Below, one piece after another: positions 16,431 through 24,898 of a stretch of DNA of 33,636 nucleotides. The stretch lies in NCBI RefSeq assembly GCF_900115495.1, contig NZ_FOWR01000051.1, positions 1 through 33,636 on the forward strand, given 5' to 3'. Source of the DNA: Enterovibrio norvegicus DSM 15893. GTDB taxonomy: Bacteria; Pseudomonadota; Gammaproteobacteria; Enterobacterales; Vibrionaceae. The notes under the pieces were generated by a model, which worked only from the letters and a program-made list of their open reading frames with translations, was not told the origin of the DNA and ran no database searches. The translations under genes were made by a program, and so were the position numbers. Every line of letters starts with the position of its first letter. Position 1 is the first letter of the stretch.

Positions 16431-16449
16431 AGCGCGAATCGTTCGCGCT
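16431..16449 (+). other. Hairpin after the LysR gene
   Basis: AGCGCGAA (16431-16438) and TTCGCGCT (16442-16449) form an 8-bp GC-rich stem with a 3-nt loop, followed by TGTTCCTGTCTTT. It may be a weak terminator for the regulator gene. Confidence 0.5.
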
Positions 16450-16468
16450 TGTTCCTGTCTTTATAGTG

Positions 16469-16507
16469 GCTCTCGTTCCTTATTCAATTAACGAAGAAAG
16501 CGAGAGC
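16469..16507 (+). promoter_or_regulatory. Stem that can mask the alkylsulfatase ribosome site
   Basis: GCTCTCG (16469-16475) is the reverse complement of CGAGAGC (16501-16507), which contains the GAGAG in front of the ATG at 16511. Pairing would hide the ribosome site. The loop is 25 nt. Post-transcriptional control is an inference. Confidence 0.35.
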
Positions 16508-16510
16508 ATT

Positions 16511-18493
16511 ATGAAAACGACATTCAAGCCTACGTTAATCGCACTGATTATTGCTTCCATCAGCGTTCCTGCCGTTGCCCACACTTTCACACCAAACACG
16601 AAAGCACCGACAGCAACCACACAAGCATTCGCCGCAGAGCAACGCGCAACTCTGCCTTTCTCTGATAAAGAAGATTTCAAGCTAGTAGAAAAGGGCCTCA
16701 TTGCCCAGCAAGACAACCTAGAAATTAAAGATGCCAACGGCAAGGTCGTTTGGGAATTGGGTAACTACGAGTTTCTACTCGACGGCAAAGACTACGACAG
16801 CATTCACCCTAGCCTTCAACGCCAAGCCCAATTGAACATGCACCACGGTCTATACAAAGTTACCGACCGCATTTACCAAGTTCGTGGCTATGACCTTGCA
16901 AACATCACCTTCGTACAAGGTGACACAGGCTGGATCGTCTTTGACCCACTGACCGTTCCTGCTACTGCAAAAGCGGCTCTCGATTTCGTCAACCAAGAAT
17001 TGGGTGAACGCCCAGTAAAAGCGGTGGTATACAGCCATGCACACGCTGACCACTTTGGCGGCGTGAAAGGTATTGTGACCCAAGAGCAAGCGGATAGCGG
17101 TGAAGTAGACATCATCGCTCCACGCGGCTTCTTGCATCACGCAGTGGCTGAGAACGTACTGGCCGGCAATGCCATGTCTCGTCGCGTGACCTATCAATAC
17201 GGCAATGCGTTAGAAAAAGCACCGACTGGCCAAGTGGATGCCGCTATCGGTAAAGGTGTTGCACAAGGCGAAGTCAGCCTTATCGCACCTACCACTGTAA
17301 TTAACGAAGAAACAGAAACTAAGGTGATCGATGGCATCACCATGGAATTCCAAAACACCCCAGGTACCGAATCACCGGCGGAAATGAACACATTCTTCCC
17401 GCAATTCGATGCACTTTGGATGGCAGAAAACACCGTGGGTGGCCTGCACAATGTTTACACCCTGCGCGGCGCAGAAGTGCGTGATGCGAAAGCGTGGAGT
17501 AAGTACATCAACGAATCAATCCACATGTACGCCGGTAAATCTGACGTAATGTTCGCGTCACACAGCTGGCCACGTTGGGGCAAAGAAGACATCAACCACT
17601 TCCTTCGCAAACAACGCGACATGTATGGCTACATTCATGACCAAGCATTGCGCATGGCAAACCACGGCGTCACCGTCAATGAAATTCAAGACGAATTCGT
17701 GGTACCTGACGTGCTTGCTAACGAATGGTACAACCGTGGTTACCACGGCAGCTACCACCGTAATGCGAAAGCCGTGATCAACAAGTACCTGGGTTACTTC
17801 GACATGAACCCAGCAACGTTGCGCCCACTTGCCCCCGTTGATGCTGCACCAAAATATGTGGAAGCCATGGGCGGTATGGACAATGTGTTAAACGTTGGCC
17901 AGAAAGCCTTTAACAACGGTGATTACCGTTGGTGTGCGGAAGTGGTCGACAAAGCCGTGTTCGCAGAGCCAACCAACAAAAAAGCGCGTTACCTGCAAGC
18001 TGACTGCTTAGAGCAACTGGGTTACCAGAGCGAATCTGCAGGCGAGCGTAATACCTATTTGATGGGCGCTTACGAGCTTCGTAACGGCACACCAAAAGGT
18101 GATGCAACCAAGACAGCAGGCGCTGATATGGTTGTGGCGATGAACACCGAATTGTTCTTGGATTATCTCGGCGTTCGCTTGAACGGTGAAAAAGCCGCAA
18201 ACGTGGATTACACCATTAACTTTGTGCTGCCAGACGTGAACGAAACTTTCTTGGTTGAGCTTGAAAACGCACACTTGAATAACCTCAAAGGCGTGCAGTC
18301 AGATAACCCAGATATGACGCTGACCATGAACCGTTCAGAGCTTAACAAAGTGTTAATGGGCACCACCAGCATCTCTGAATTAGTGAAAGCGGGTAAAGCC
18401 AATGTCGAAGGTAACGGCAAAGCCCTCACTGATATCGCAGGTATGATGGACAGCTTTGATTTCTGGTTCAACATCATCGAACCAAAGAAATAA
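16511..18493 (+). CDS. Secreted alkyl sulfatase, SdsA/YjcS type
   Basis: 660 residues from the ATG at 16511, chosen because it gives a signal peptide (MKTTFKPTLIALIIASISVPAVAH) and has a GAGAG site; the frame extends 28 codons upstream without one. The metallo-beta-lactamase motif HAHADHFGG begins at His176 and binds two zinc ions; further zinc-site segments are ENTVGGLHNVY and SHSWPRWG. Next come the alkylsulfatase dimerisation region (about 390-530, with YHGSYHRNAKAVINKYLGYFD) and a C-terminal SCP2-like domain (about 545-655) that holds the alkyl chain. The family hydrolyses primary alkyl sulfates such as dodecyl sulfate to alcohol and sulfate; length agrees. Periplasmic or exported. A LysR gene precedes it and a terminator follows. 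Confidence 0.92.
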   Translation: MKTTFKPTLIALIIASISVPAVAHTFTPNTKAPTATTQAFAAEQRATLPFSDKEDFKLVEKGLIAQQDNLEIKDANGKVVWELGNYEFLLDGKDYDSIHPSLQRQAQLNMHHGLYKVTDRIYQVRGYDLANITFVQGDTGWIVFDPLTVPATAKAALDFVNQELGERPVKAVVYSHAHADHFGGVKGIVTQEQADSGEVDIIAPRGFLHHAVAENVLAGNAMSRRVTYQYGNALEKAPTGQVDAAIGKGVAQGEVSLIAPTTVINEETETKVIDGITMEFQNTPGTESPAEMNTFFPQFDALWMAENTVGGLHNVYTLRGAEVRDAKAWSKYINESIHMYAGKSDVMFASHSWPRWGKEDINHFLRKQRDMYGYIHDQALRMANHGVTVNEIQDEFVVPDVLANEWYNRGYHGSYHRNAKAVINKYLGYFDMNPATLRPLAPVDAAPKYVEAMGGMDNVLNVGQKAFNNGDYRWCAEVVDKAVFAEPTNKKARYLQADCLEQLGYQSESAGERNTYLMGAYELRNGTPKGDATKTAGADMVVAMNTELFLDYLGVRLNGEKAANVDYTINFVLPDVNETFLVELENAHLNNLKGVQSDNPDMTLTMNRSELNKVLMGTTSISELVKAGKANVEGNGKALTDIAGMMDSFDFWFNIIEPKK

Positions 18494-18541
18494 TCTGCGC
18501 CTAAATCCGTATCTTACTCACCGTTAACTGTGAGTACATTG

Positions 18542-18572
18542 AACGCCCCTCTTTCACGACGGGGCGTTTTTT
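18542..18572 (+). terminator. Rho-independent terminator of the alkylsulfatase gene
   Basis: AACGCCCC (18542-18549) pairs with GGGGCGTT (18561-18568), followed by TTTT. Confidence 0.9.
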
Positions 18573-18723
18573 CTCGTTTGCAGACACCGCGTTTCAAACC
18601 TTTTCTGTTCATTCAATGTATGAATGCACGCCCACTGAAAAATCGCCCAATCTATAAAGCACCGCTGTAGCCCAATAAAACCGTGGATTTCATTGATATG
18701 CCAATCATTTTCGTATGTAATTC

Positions 18724-18743
18724 TCGCGCGTAACATCGCGCGA
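18724..18743. other. Hairpin at the truncation point of the PotD-like remnant
   Basis: TCGCGCG (18724-18730) and CGCGCGA (18737-18743) form a 7-bp stem with a 6-nt loop. Similarity to PotD begins within a few bases after it. The 150 bp between the terminator and this point show nothing recognisable. Confidence 0.5.
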
Positions 18744-18745
18744 CA

Positions 18746-19075
18746 GTTGAAAACTCGGCGATCCACTATCTTTACCCAGAAGAAGGGACGGTTTTCTGGA
18801 TGGATAACATGGTTATCCCTAAACATGCAGAGAACAAAGACGCGACATATGCCTTCATCAACGTCTTGATGAAGCCTGAAAACCAAGCCGTGCTGGTTGA
18901 AGACATTGGTTACGCCGTCCCGAACTTAGGCGCACTTAAACATTTGCCCGATGCCCTGCGTAACAGTGAGGTGATCTTCCCACCGACAGAGGTGAAACAA
19001 AAAGGCCAATTCCTGTCGAACATCGGTAAAGCCGTGTCTATTTACAATCAATACTGGTTGGAGCTAAAGAAATAA
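18746..19075 (+). pseudogene. 3' remnant of a PotD-like polyamine-binding protein gene
   Basis: The frame encodes ENSAIHYLYPEEGTVFWMDN, then VIPKHAENKDATYAFINVLM, IGYAVPNLGALKHLP and a C-terminus ending IGKAVSIYNQYWLELKK. This is the last third of a spermidine/putrescine periplasmic binding protein (about 110 of about 350 residues). Signal peptide and first lobe are missing, and an in-frame TAA stands at 18731-18733, so it cannot be a working binding protein. Its TAA overlaps the ATG of the amidohydrolase, and its end holds the GGAG ribosome site of that gene. An internal ATG at 18800 could start a 91-residue peptide. Confidence 0.85.
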
Positions 19076-20115
19076 TGAAGGTTATCTACAGCGAAAAACA
19101 AAAACTCCACCAAGTGAAATATGAATTTCTTGGCGGCGAAGCTACGCCGTGTTTCGAAAAGCCAGAACGCGCAGACATGGTGTTGAACGCCATAACCAGC
19201 GATGGCGGCTATCAAGTTATCGAACCCAAAACGTTTGGTATTGACCCAATGCTGTGGGTTCATACACCAGACTACGTTGAGTTTCTGCAAAATGCGTGGA
19301 ACGAATGGGAAGCCACTTACGGTTCAGAGCGCGATGCATCCCCTTACTGTTTTGTACCGGCTCGTCACCTTCGTAACCGCGTGCCGAAAGACATCGAAGG
19401 CAAGCTAGGCTACTACAGCTTTGACATGACAGCCGCCATTACCAAAACCAGTTTTGACGCCATTTCATCGGCGGTCGATTGCGCGTTAACGGGTGTTGAC
19501 GTATTGGTGAGTGGCGAACAAGCGGCATTCGCATTGTGCCGTCCACCCGGTCATCACGCTTCGCCAGATTTAATGGGGGGCTACTGCTACATCAACAACG
19601 CCGCGATTGCCGCCGAAGGTTTGCGCCGCAAAGGTCACGAGAAAGTCGCCATTCTCGATATCGACTATCACCACGGTAACGGGACACAAACCATGTTCTA
19701 CGATCGTGACGATGTGCTGTTCGTGTCTATTCACGGAGACCTAGACTACGACTACCCACATTACTTGGGATTTGATGACGAGCACGGCGAAGGCAAGGGC
19801 AAAGGCTTCAACCTCAATCTGCCACTGCCACAAGGCAAAACCGATTGGTCTTTGTATCGCCCGACCCTAGAAACGGCCATTGAGAGAGTACGTACCTTTG
19901 GCGCAGAATCGCTCGTGATTTCGCTGGGCATGGATACTTACGAAAACGACCCAATCAGTCACTTCAAACTCAAGCTCGAAGACTATCTAAACATCGGTGA
20001 AATGCTGGGCGAATTGGGTTTACCTACCCTCTTTGTGTTTGAAGGCGGTTACGCCGTTGACGATCTGGGCAATAACACCGTTGCAGTATTGAACGGGTTT
20101 ACGTCTGCCAAGTGA
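19075..20115 (+). CDS. Acetylpolyamine amidohydrolase (histone deacetylase family)
   Basis: 346 residues, the usual length for bacterial acetylpolyamine amidohydrolases. HDAC-fold residues are all present: His160-His161 (RPPGHHAS), zinc ligands Asp197 and His199 (DIDYHHGNG), third ligand Asp287 (GMDTYENDP) and the catalytic Tyr326 (EGGYAVDD). The N-terminal MKVIYSEKQKLHQVKYEFLGG and the FVPARHLRNRVP loop are typical of the acetylpolyamine group. It removes acetyl groups from acetylputrescine, acetylcadaverine or acetylspermidine in the cytoplasm, allowing their reuse. The start overlaps the stop of the PotD-like remnant (ATAATG), a coupling that supports a former polyamine uptake operon. Terminated at 20134-20161. 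Confidence 0.9.
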   Translation: MKVIYSEKQKLHQVKYEFLGGEATPCFEKPERADMVLNAITSDGGYQVIEPKTFGIDPMLWVHTPDYVEFLQNAWNEWEATYGSERDASPYCFVPARHLRNRVPKDIEGKLGYYSFDMTAAITKTSFDAISSAVDCALTGVDVLVSGEQAAFALCRPPGHHASPDLMGGYCYINNAAIAAEGLRRKGHEKVAILDIDYHHGNGTQTMFYDRDDVLFVSIHGDLDYDYPHYLGFDDEHGEGKGKGFNLNLPLPQGKTDWSLYRPTLETAIERVRTFGAESLVISLGMDTYENDPISHFKLKLEDYLNIGEMLGELGLPTLFVFEGGYAVDDLGNNTVAVLNGFTSAK

Positions 20116-20133
20116 TTAATAAAATCTAAAAAG

Positions 20134-20161
20134 AAAAGTCGCCACATTGGGCGACTTTTTT
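20134..20161. terminator. Bidirectional terminator between convergent genes
   Basis: AAAAGTCGCC (20134-20143) pairs perfectly with GGCGACTTTT (20150-20159) through 10 bp with a 6-nt loop. Ts follow on the plus strand and an A-rich flank gives Ts on the minus strand. It separates the amidohydrolase from the C4-dicarboxylate transporter. Confidence 0.9.
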
Positions 20162-20203
20162 GTATCCACTCACTCCCGCGACCGCGAGAGCATGCTTTTA
20201 AAA

Positions 20204-21517
20204 TTACAGAACAAAACCCGCAAAAATAAAGCCAAAGATAATACTGAACACCATGCTCAATAGACCTGGGATCATAAAGCTGTGGTTAAAGATGTATTTA
20301 CCAATTTTCGTCGTACCCGTGCGGTCAAAGTCGATTGACGCAATGATTGGGCCGTAGTTAGGAATGAAGAAGTAACCGTTCACCGCAACAAATGTCGCGA
20401 TAATCACTTCCACTGGTAACTCAAGCGCAATGGCAACAGGCACCAATACCGCCGTGGTTGCACCTTGGCTGTTTACCATTACAGACAAACCAAACAAGGC
20501 GAATGCAAACGTCCATGGCGCAACTTCTACTAAGCCAGACACGGTTTCTTTTACGATGTCGCCGTGACCCGCAATGAAGGTGTCACCCAACCATGCAATA
20601 CCGAAAATCGCCACGATGGCACGCATACCGGCATGAAACACTGAACCCTGTGTGATTTCATTGCCATCTGGCTTACAAATCAAAATGATCAGCGCACCCA
20701 TAGATAGCATGATGATTTCAATGGTGTGTGCCATGCCCATAGCTGAACCGTCAAACTGAGGACGCAATGCAGGGAATGCGCCCATGATGACCACAGCTAG
20801 CGCACCAAACAAGAACAGACCAACCGCCGTTTTTGCTTGTGGCTTAACCACGATTTCCGCCACTTCGATTTCTTGTTCCATCTCTTTACGGAACGCAGGA
20901 TCTTGCATGCGACGTTGATATTCAGGGTCGTCTTTTAGCTCTTTACCTAGCTTGTTCACGATGAGACAAGCAGAAGCGAGACCTAAGAAAGTACCCGGAA
21001 TCGTGATTGCCAGCACTTGTGCAAGTGTGATGCCTTGTGGCTCAAGGAAAGCAACCAATGCCACAACAGCGGCAGCAATTGGGCTCGCCACAATAGCGAA
21101 CTGAGAAGCGATAACCGCCATACCCATAGGGCGCTCAGGACGAACACCGCTACGACGACTTACTTCCGCAATAACAGGCAGCACGGAATATGCTACGTGG
21201 CCAGTACCTGCAAGGAAGGTAAATAGATAAGTAACCAATGGCGCGATAAAAGTGATGTGACGAGGATTTTTGCGCAAAATGCTTGAAGCAATCTTGATGA
21301 GGTAATCCAAACCACCTGACGCTTGCATTGCCGCCGCGGCAGCAACAACCGCCATGATCATCAGCATTACATCAATTGGTGGGCTGGTCGGTTGAAGACC
21401 AAAGCCAAAACTTAAAATGGCAAGACCAACGCCACCGAGAACACCTAAACCAATCCCGCCGATGCGAGCCCCAATTAAAATACAGCCGAGAACAATGAAA
21501 AACTCGATAAAAAACAC
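20204..21517 (-). CDS. dcuB: Anaerobic C4-dicarboxylate transporter, DcuA/DcuB family (DcuB-like)
   Basis: 437 residues with about 10-12 membrane segments. Family hallmarks are [70 protein letters not shown] and the C-terminal [30 protein letters not shown] and GTGHV resemble DcuB more than DcuA. It exchanges fumarate for succinate during anaerobic fumarate respiration. I set the start at the GTG at 21515-21517: AAGGAG lies 6 nt upstream and the protein then begins like known Dcu proteins; a longer frame from 21580 would add 21 unrelated residues. Confidence 0.87.
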   Translation of the reverse strand: MFFIEFFIVLGCILIGARIGGIGLGVLGGVGLAILSFGFGLQPTSPPIDVMLMIMAVVAAAAAMQASGGLDYLIKIASSILRKNPRHITFIAPLVTYLFTFLAGTGHVAYSVLPVIAEVSRRSGVRPERPMGMAVIASQFAIVASPIAAAVVALVAFLEPQGITLAQVLAITIPGTFLGLASACLIVNKLGKELKDDPEYQRRMQDPAFRKEMEQEIEVAEIVVKPQAKTAVGLFLFGALAVVIMGAFPALRPQFDGSAMGMAHTIEIIMLSMGALIILICKPDGNEITQGSVFHAGMRAIVAIFGIAWLGDTFIAGHGDIVKETVSGLVEVAPWTFAFALFGLSVMVNSQGATTAVLVPVAIALELPVEVIIATFVAVNGYFFIPNYGPIIASIDFDRTGTTKIGKYIFNHSFMIPGLLSMVFSIIFGFIFAGFVL

Positions 21518-21584
21518 ATCAAACTCCTTGATGACAACGTTAATAATTAACTCGCGCATCATAGTTATTTCGCGAATCAAATAA

Positions 21585-21600
21585 TCAATTATGCATCACA
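21585..21600 (-). promoter_or_regulatory. Possible CRP half-site upstream of dcuB
   Basis: On the minus strand TGTGA-TGCATA-ATTGA (21600-21585) has one intact CRP half-site and one degenerate one, about 70 nt before the GTG start. CRP and FNR control of dcuB is known in E. coli; no complete FNR site was found here. Weak evidence. Confidence 0.25.
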
Positions 21601-21786
21601 CTTGGAATTCAAAAGTTTCCTTTAAAAACCGTTATTTTTCAGAAAAAGCGTTTTAGATCTATCTTTATGATTATCAACGTCATTAATTAATTTTGTAGCA
21701 CATATAAATACCGCTTAAATAACTAAATCTACGTGCTAGACAATTGAGAAAATAAAGACGAATAGGACATGAACATACAGACTTGA

Positions 21787-21819
21787 AATAAAAAAGCCGA
21801 AGACTAGAAGTCTTCGGCT
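21787..21819 (-). terminator. Rho-independent terminator of the FAD protein gene
   Basis: On the minus strand AGCCGAAGACT pairs with AGTCTTCGGCT (21795-21819), 11 perfect pairs and a 3-nt loop, followed by a run of Ts. Confidence 0.93.
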
Positions 21820-21856
21820 AGCATTGGTATCGCGATTTAATGGCTGGATATTTCGC

Positions 21857-23479
21857 TTACGCGTTTTTTAGCATATCCAACGCCACCGCTTCAGCGATCT
21901 TGATACCATCGATACCCGCAGACAAGATACCACCCGCATAACCAGCACCCTCACCACCTGGGTACAAACCCTTGGTATTGATGCTCTGGAAGTCAGCACC
22001 ACGCTTGATTTGAACCGGTGAAGATGTACGCGTTTCAACACCCGTTAACATCGCGTCTTTACTATCAAAACCACGAATTTTCTTTGCAAACGCAGGCAAG
22101 GCTTCACGAATCGCTTCAATCGCAAAATCTGGCAGTGCATCGCTCAAATCGGTCATTTTCACGTTTGGCTTGTAAGATGGTTCAACCGCTTCATAAGGTT
22201 TACCTTCACCCGCCGCCAAGAAATCGCCGACCATTTGAGCAGGCGCATCGTAGTTGCTGCCGCCCATGATGTACGCATTACGCTCAAGCTTACGCTGCAA
22301 CGCCACACCCTGAAGAGGATCATTGTCGAAATCTTCTGGAGAAATGCCTACCACAATCGCACTGTTCGCATTGCGCTCGCTACGAGAATATTGGCTCATA
22401 CCATTAGTAACAACAGCATGCTCTTCAGATGTCGCCGCAACAACAACACCGCCCGGACACATACAGAAGCTGTAAACCGAACGACCATTCTTACAATGGT
22501 GAACCAGTTTGTAATCCGCAGCGCCTAGCAGCGGGTGGCCCGCACTTTTACCAAAGCGCGCTTTATCGATCATCTCTTGCTTGTGCTCAATACGGAAACC
22601 AATCGAGAACGATTGTGCTTCCATATAAACACCTTTGTCGTGCAGCATTTGGAATGTGTCACGTGCACTGTGGCCGATAGCAGCAACAACGTGCTTACTG
22701 TTGATCACTTCACCGCCGTTGAGCGTCACGCCTGTCACATGTTGATCTTCGCCTGTCCCTTCAATGTTGATTTCATCAACACGCGTTTCGAAACGAATTT
22801 CACCGCCAAGCTCGATGATCTTACGGCGCATTTTCTCAACCATGGTCACCAGTTTGTAGGTACCAATGTGCGGTTTGCTTACGTAAATAATTTCTGCAGG
22901 TGCACCCGCAGCAACAAATTCTTGTTTTACCTTTAAGCCTTTAAAGCCCGGATCTTTCACTTGGCTATACAGCTTACCGTCAGAGAACGTCCCTGCCCCA
23001 CCTTCCCCAAATTGTACATTGGATTCAGTGTTCAACTCGCTCGTACGCCAGAAGCGGAAGGTGTCTTTCGCACGTTCGTGCACCGATTTACCGCGTTCTA
23101 GCACAATGGGTTTGAATCCCATTTGCGCAAGAATCAGCGCCACGAAAACACCACATGGCCCCATGCCAATCACGATTGGTCGTTCGGTTAAGTTAGCCGG
23201 TGCGGTAGCAACATATTTGTATTCAGTATCTGGCGAAACGCGAACGTTATGGTCGTCTTCAAAGCCTTTTAGCAGCTGTTCTTCATCAACATCTGTTAGC
23301 GTGACGTCCAAGGTGTAAATAAGGGTAATTTGATTTTTTTTACGCGCATCATAACCACGTTTGAAAACATGGATATCAACCAACTGCTGCTCAGAGATAG
23401 ACAGAACCTCTAACACATAACGCTGCAACGCATCTTCACTGTGATCCAACGGTAGTTTAACTTGGTTGATACGAATCAT
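21857..23479 (-). CDS. COG2509-type FAD-dependent protein
   Basis: 540 residues. An N-terminal small domain (1-95; MIRINQVKLPLDHSEDALQR, FKRGYDARKK) precedes a FAD-binding fold with VIGMGPCGVFVALILAQMG (about residues 103-121) and VLERGKSVHERAKDT, then FGEGGAGTFSDGKLYS, a conserved CMCPGG motif, and the C-terminal FAD contact GLYPGGEGAGYAGGI. This is the conserved uncharacterised dehydrogenase family COG2509, with a known crystal structure from a Vibrio relative but no assigned reaction. The C-M-C motif is the only obvious redox-active thiol site. AGGTGA precedes the ATG. It stands as its own unit. Confidence 0.88.
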   Translation of the reverse strand: MIRINQVKLPLDHSEDALQRYVLEVLSISEQQLVDIHVFKRGYDARKKNQITLIYTLDVTLTDVDEEQLLKGFEDDHNVRVSPDTEYKYVATAPANLTERPIVIGMGPCGVFVALILAQMGFKPIVLERGKSVHERAKDTFRFWRTSELNTESNVQFGEGGAGTFSDGKLYSQVKDPGFKGLKVKQEFVAAGAPAEIIYVSKPHIGTYKLVTMVEKMRRKIIELGGEIRFETRVDEINIEGTGEDQHVTGVTLNGGEVINSKHVVAAIGHSARDTFQMLHDKGVYMEAQSFSIGFRIEHKQEMIDKARFGKSAGHPLLGAADYKLVHHCKNGRSVYSFCMCPGGVVVAATSEEHAVVTNGMSQYSRSERNANSAIVVGISPEDFDNDPLQGVALQRKLERNAYIMGGSNYDAPAQMVGDFLAAGEGKPYEAVEPSYKPNVKMTDLSDALPDFAIEAIREALPAFAKKIRGFDSKDAMLTGVETRTSSPVQIKRGADFQSINTKGLYPGGEGAGYAGGILSAGIDGIKIAEAVALDMLKNA

Positions 23480-23798
23480 AATTCACCTGATAGTGGGCAT
23501 AAAATTAGGCGCGTAGTTTACGTTATCTTTCAATAAAATGTAATACAGATCACACAAAGATAAAATCTCATACTAATCATAAAGATAAAGAAAGAATCTA
23601 CTGAAAATATCACCTGCGATGGCAAGTTGACGCGAAGCGCAAAGCGACGCACCTCGGATAGACATTGTACGCACGTCAAAACACGCCTTTTGTGTTCTTT
23701 TCAAAACAACAAGTCTCACAGTGATTGGTTTATGAGGCAACTGTTCACATTGCTTTCAGCTACACTCGTTTGCAATCAGCATGAAAGAGACAAGATGT
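23480..23798. other. Intergenic region between divergent genes
   Basis: About 320 bp between the minus-strand FAD protein gene and the plus-strand SnoaL gene. The half near the FAD gene is AT-rich and probably holds its promoter. No operator, hairpin with T tract or small gene is convincing. Confidence 0.45.
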
Positions 23799-24563
23799 AT
23801 GAGTGCAGAACGGAAGCAATGGATCCACGATCTTCTAAAAAAAGGGATTGAAAACGGTGATGCTCACGCTGTCGCTGTCGTTGACGAATCACAGTATGTA
23901 CAGCACAACCCAATGACCAAAGAAGGCGGAATTGGACTTGCAGAACTGTTCACTCAACTCGCGAAAACAAACCCTCATGTAGAGATCATCCGCATTTTTT
24001 CCGATGGCGATTACATCTTTGCCCACACGGAATATGACTTCAGCAGCGAGAAAATCTGCTTCGAGGTGTTCCGCTTCGAAGGCGATAAAACCGTTGAGCA
24101 CTGGGATAACCTTCAACTTAAACAAGCGCCCAACGTTTCTGGCCATTCAATGACTGATGGCGCAACGCAGGTTAGCGACATTGCACAGACAGAAAGCAAT
24201 CGCGCCACCATCAACGCCTTCGTTCAAGATGTTCTGATTAACAAGCAAGCCCACCTGATGCTTGATTATATGAATGCAAACAATTACACCGAACATAACC
24301 CACAACTTAGCGACGATATTGATTCACTGATCGCCGCGTTGGGCACAGCTGACCAACCCGCGACCCTTCTCTACGAAACCCACCATCGCACCCTTGCCGA
24401 AGGCAACTTCGTGCTTAGCGTCTGCGAAGGCTTCCGAATGGGCGAGCATACTGCCTTTTACGATTTGTACCGCCTTGAGAATGGAAAGATCGTGGAGCAT
24501 TGGGACACGGTTGAAACCGTTCCGCCGCGCTCAGTATGGAATAACGAGAACGGGAAATTTTAA
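23799..24563 (+). CDS. Tandem SnoaL/NTF2-like protein (COG4922 type)
   Basis: 254 residues made of two related NTF2-like domains. Domain 1 (about 1-112) has YVQHNPMTKEGG, IFSDGDYIFAHTEY and VFRFEGDKTVEHWDNLQ. Domain 2 (about 130-245) has YTEHNPQLSDD, EGNFVLSVCEGF and LYRLENGKIVEHWDTVE. The HNP and VEHWD motifs in both halves place it with predicted SnoaL-like proteins of COG4922, normally single-domain. Any enzymatic role is unproven; the fold forms a small-molecule pocket. The ATG at 23799 was preferred over one six codons upstream because it has an AAAGAGA site at suitable distance; this choice is uncertain. It is followed by DUF6435 copy 2. Confidence 0.78.
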   Translation: MSAERKQWIHDLLKKGIENGDAHAVAVVDESQYVQHNPMTKEGGIGLAELFTQLAKTNPHVEIIRIFSDGDYIFAHTEYDFSSEKICFEVFRFEGDKTVEHWDNLQLKQAPNVSGHSMTDGATQVSDIAQTESNRATINAFVQDVLINKQAHLMLDYMNANNYTEHNPQLSDDIDSLIAALGTADQPATLLYETHHRTLAEGNFVLSVCEGFRMGEHTAFYDLYRLENGKIVEHWDTVETVPPRSVWNNENGKF

Positions 24564-24693
24564 GCCTTAAGCTTGTTCAAACATTCTGAGTACCCTTCTG
24601 AATAAACATGGAATAAAGAATAAACGCGGAATCACTGATCTTGGTGCAAGGTGCATGCGTAATACGATTGAACTTAATGACTAAGGATCACGC

Positions 24694-24876
24694 ATGTTTT
24701 CATTCTTCAAAAAAGACCCGACCAAAAAACTTCGAAACACGTACAAGGCAAAATTAGAACAGGCAATGAAGGCGCAACGAAATGGTGACATCAAAACCTA
24801 TTCGCTGATAACCGCTGAGGCAGAAGATATTTGGCAAGAAATCGAAAAGATCGAGAGTAGCGTCAAATCATCCTAA
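24694..24876 (+). CDS. 60-aa DUF6435-like protein, copy 2
   Basis: Encodes MFSFFKKDPTKKLRNTYKAK... ending EIEKIESSVKSS. It shares 44 of 58 positions with the protein at 15186-15362, including DPTKKLR, AQRNGDI and AEAEDIW. Charged, helical, cytoplasmic; no known function. TAAGGA precedes the ATG by 7-8 nt. It is only 22 bp from the convergent end of a LysR gene, with no evident terminator between. Confidence 0.87.
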   Translation: MFSFFKKDPTKKLRNTYKAKLEQAMKAQRNGDIKTYSLITAEAEDIWQEIEKIESSVKSS

Positions 24877-24898
24877 ACAATGTGCAGCACTGTCAGGC

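Noticed and set aside
18554-18886. 110-residue minus-strand frame
   Set aside because: It is antisense to the PotD-like remnant and spans the alkylsulfatase terminator region; no ribosome site or family match.
21581-21680. FNR site upstream of dcuB
   Set aside because: TTGAT occurs near ATTATTTGAT on the minus strand, but the second half ATCAA is missing at the required spacing.
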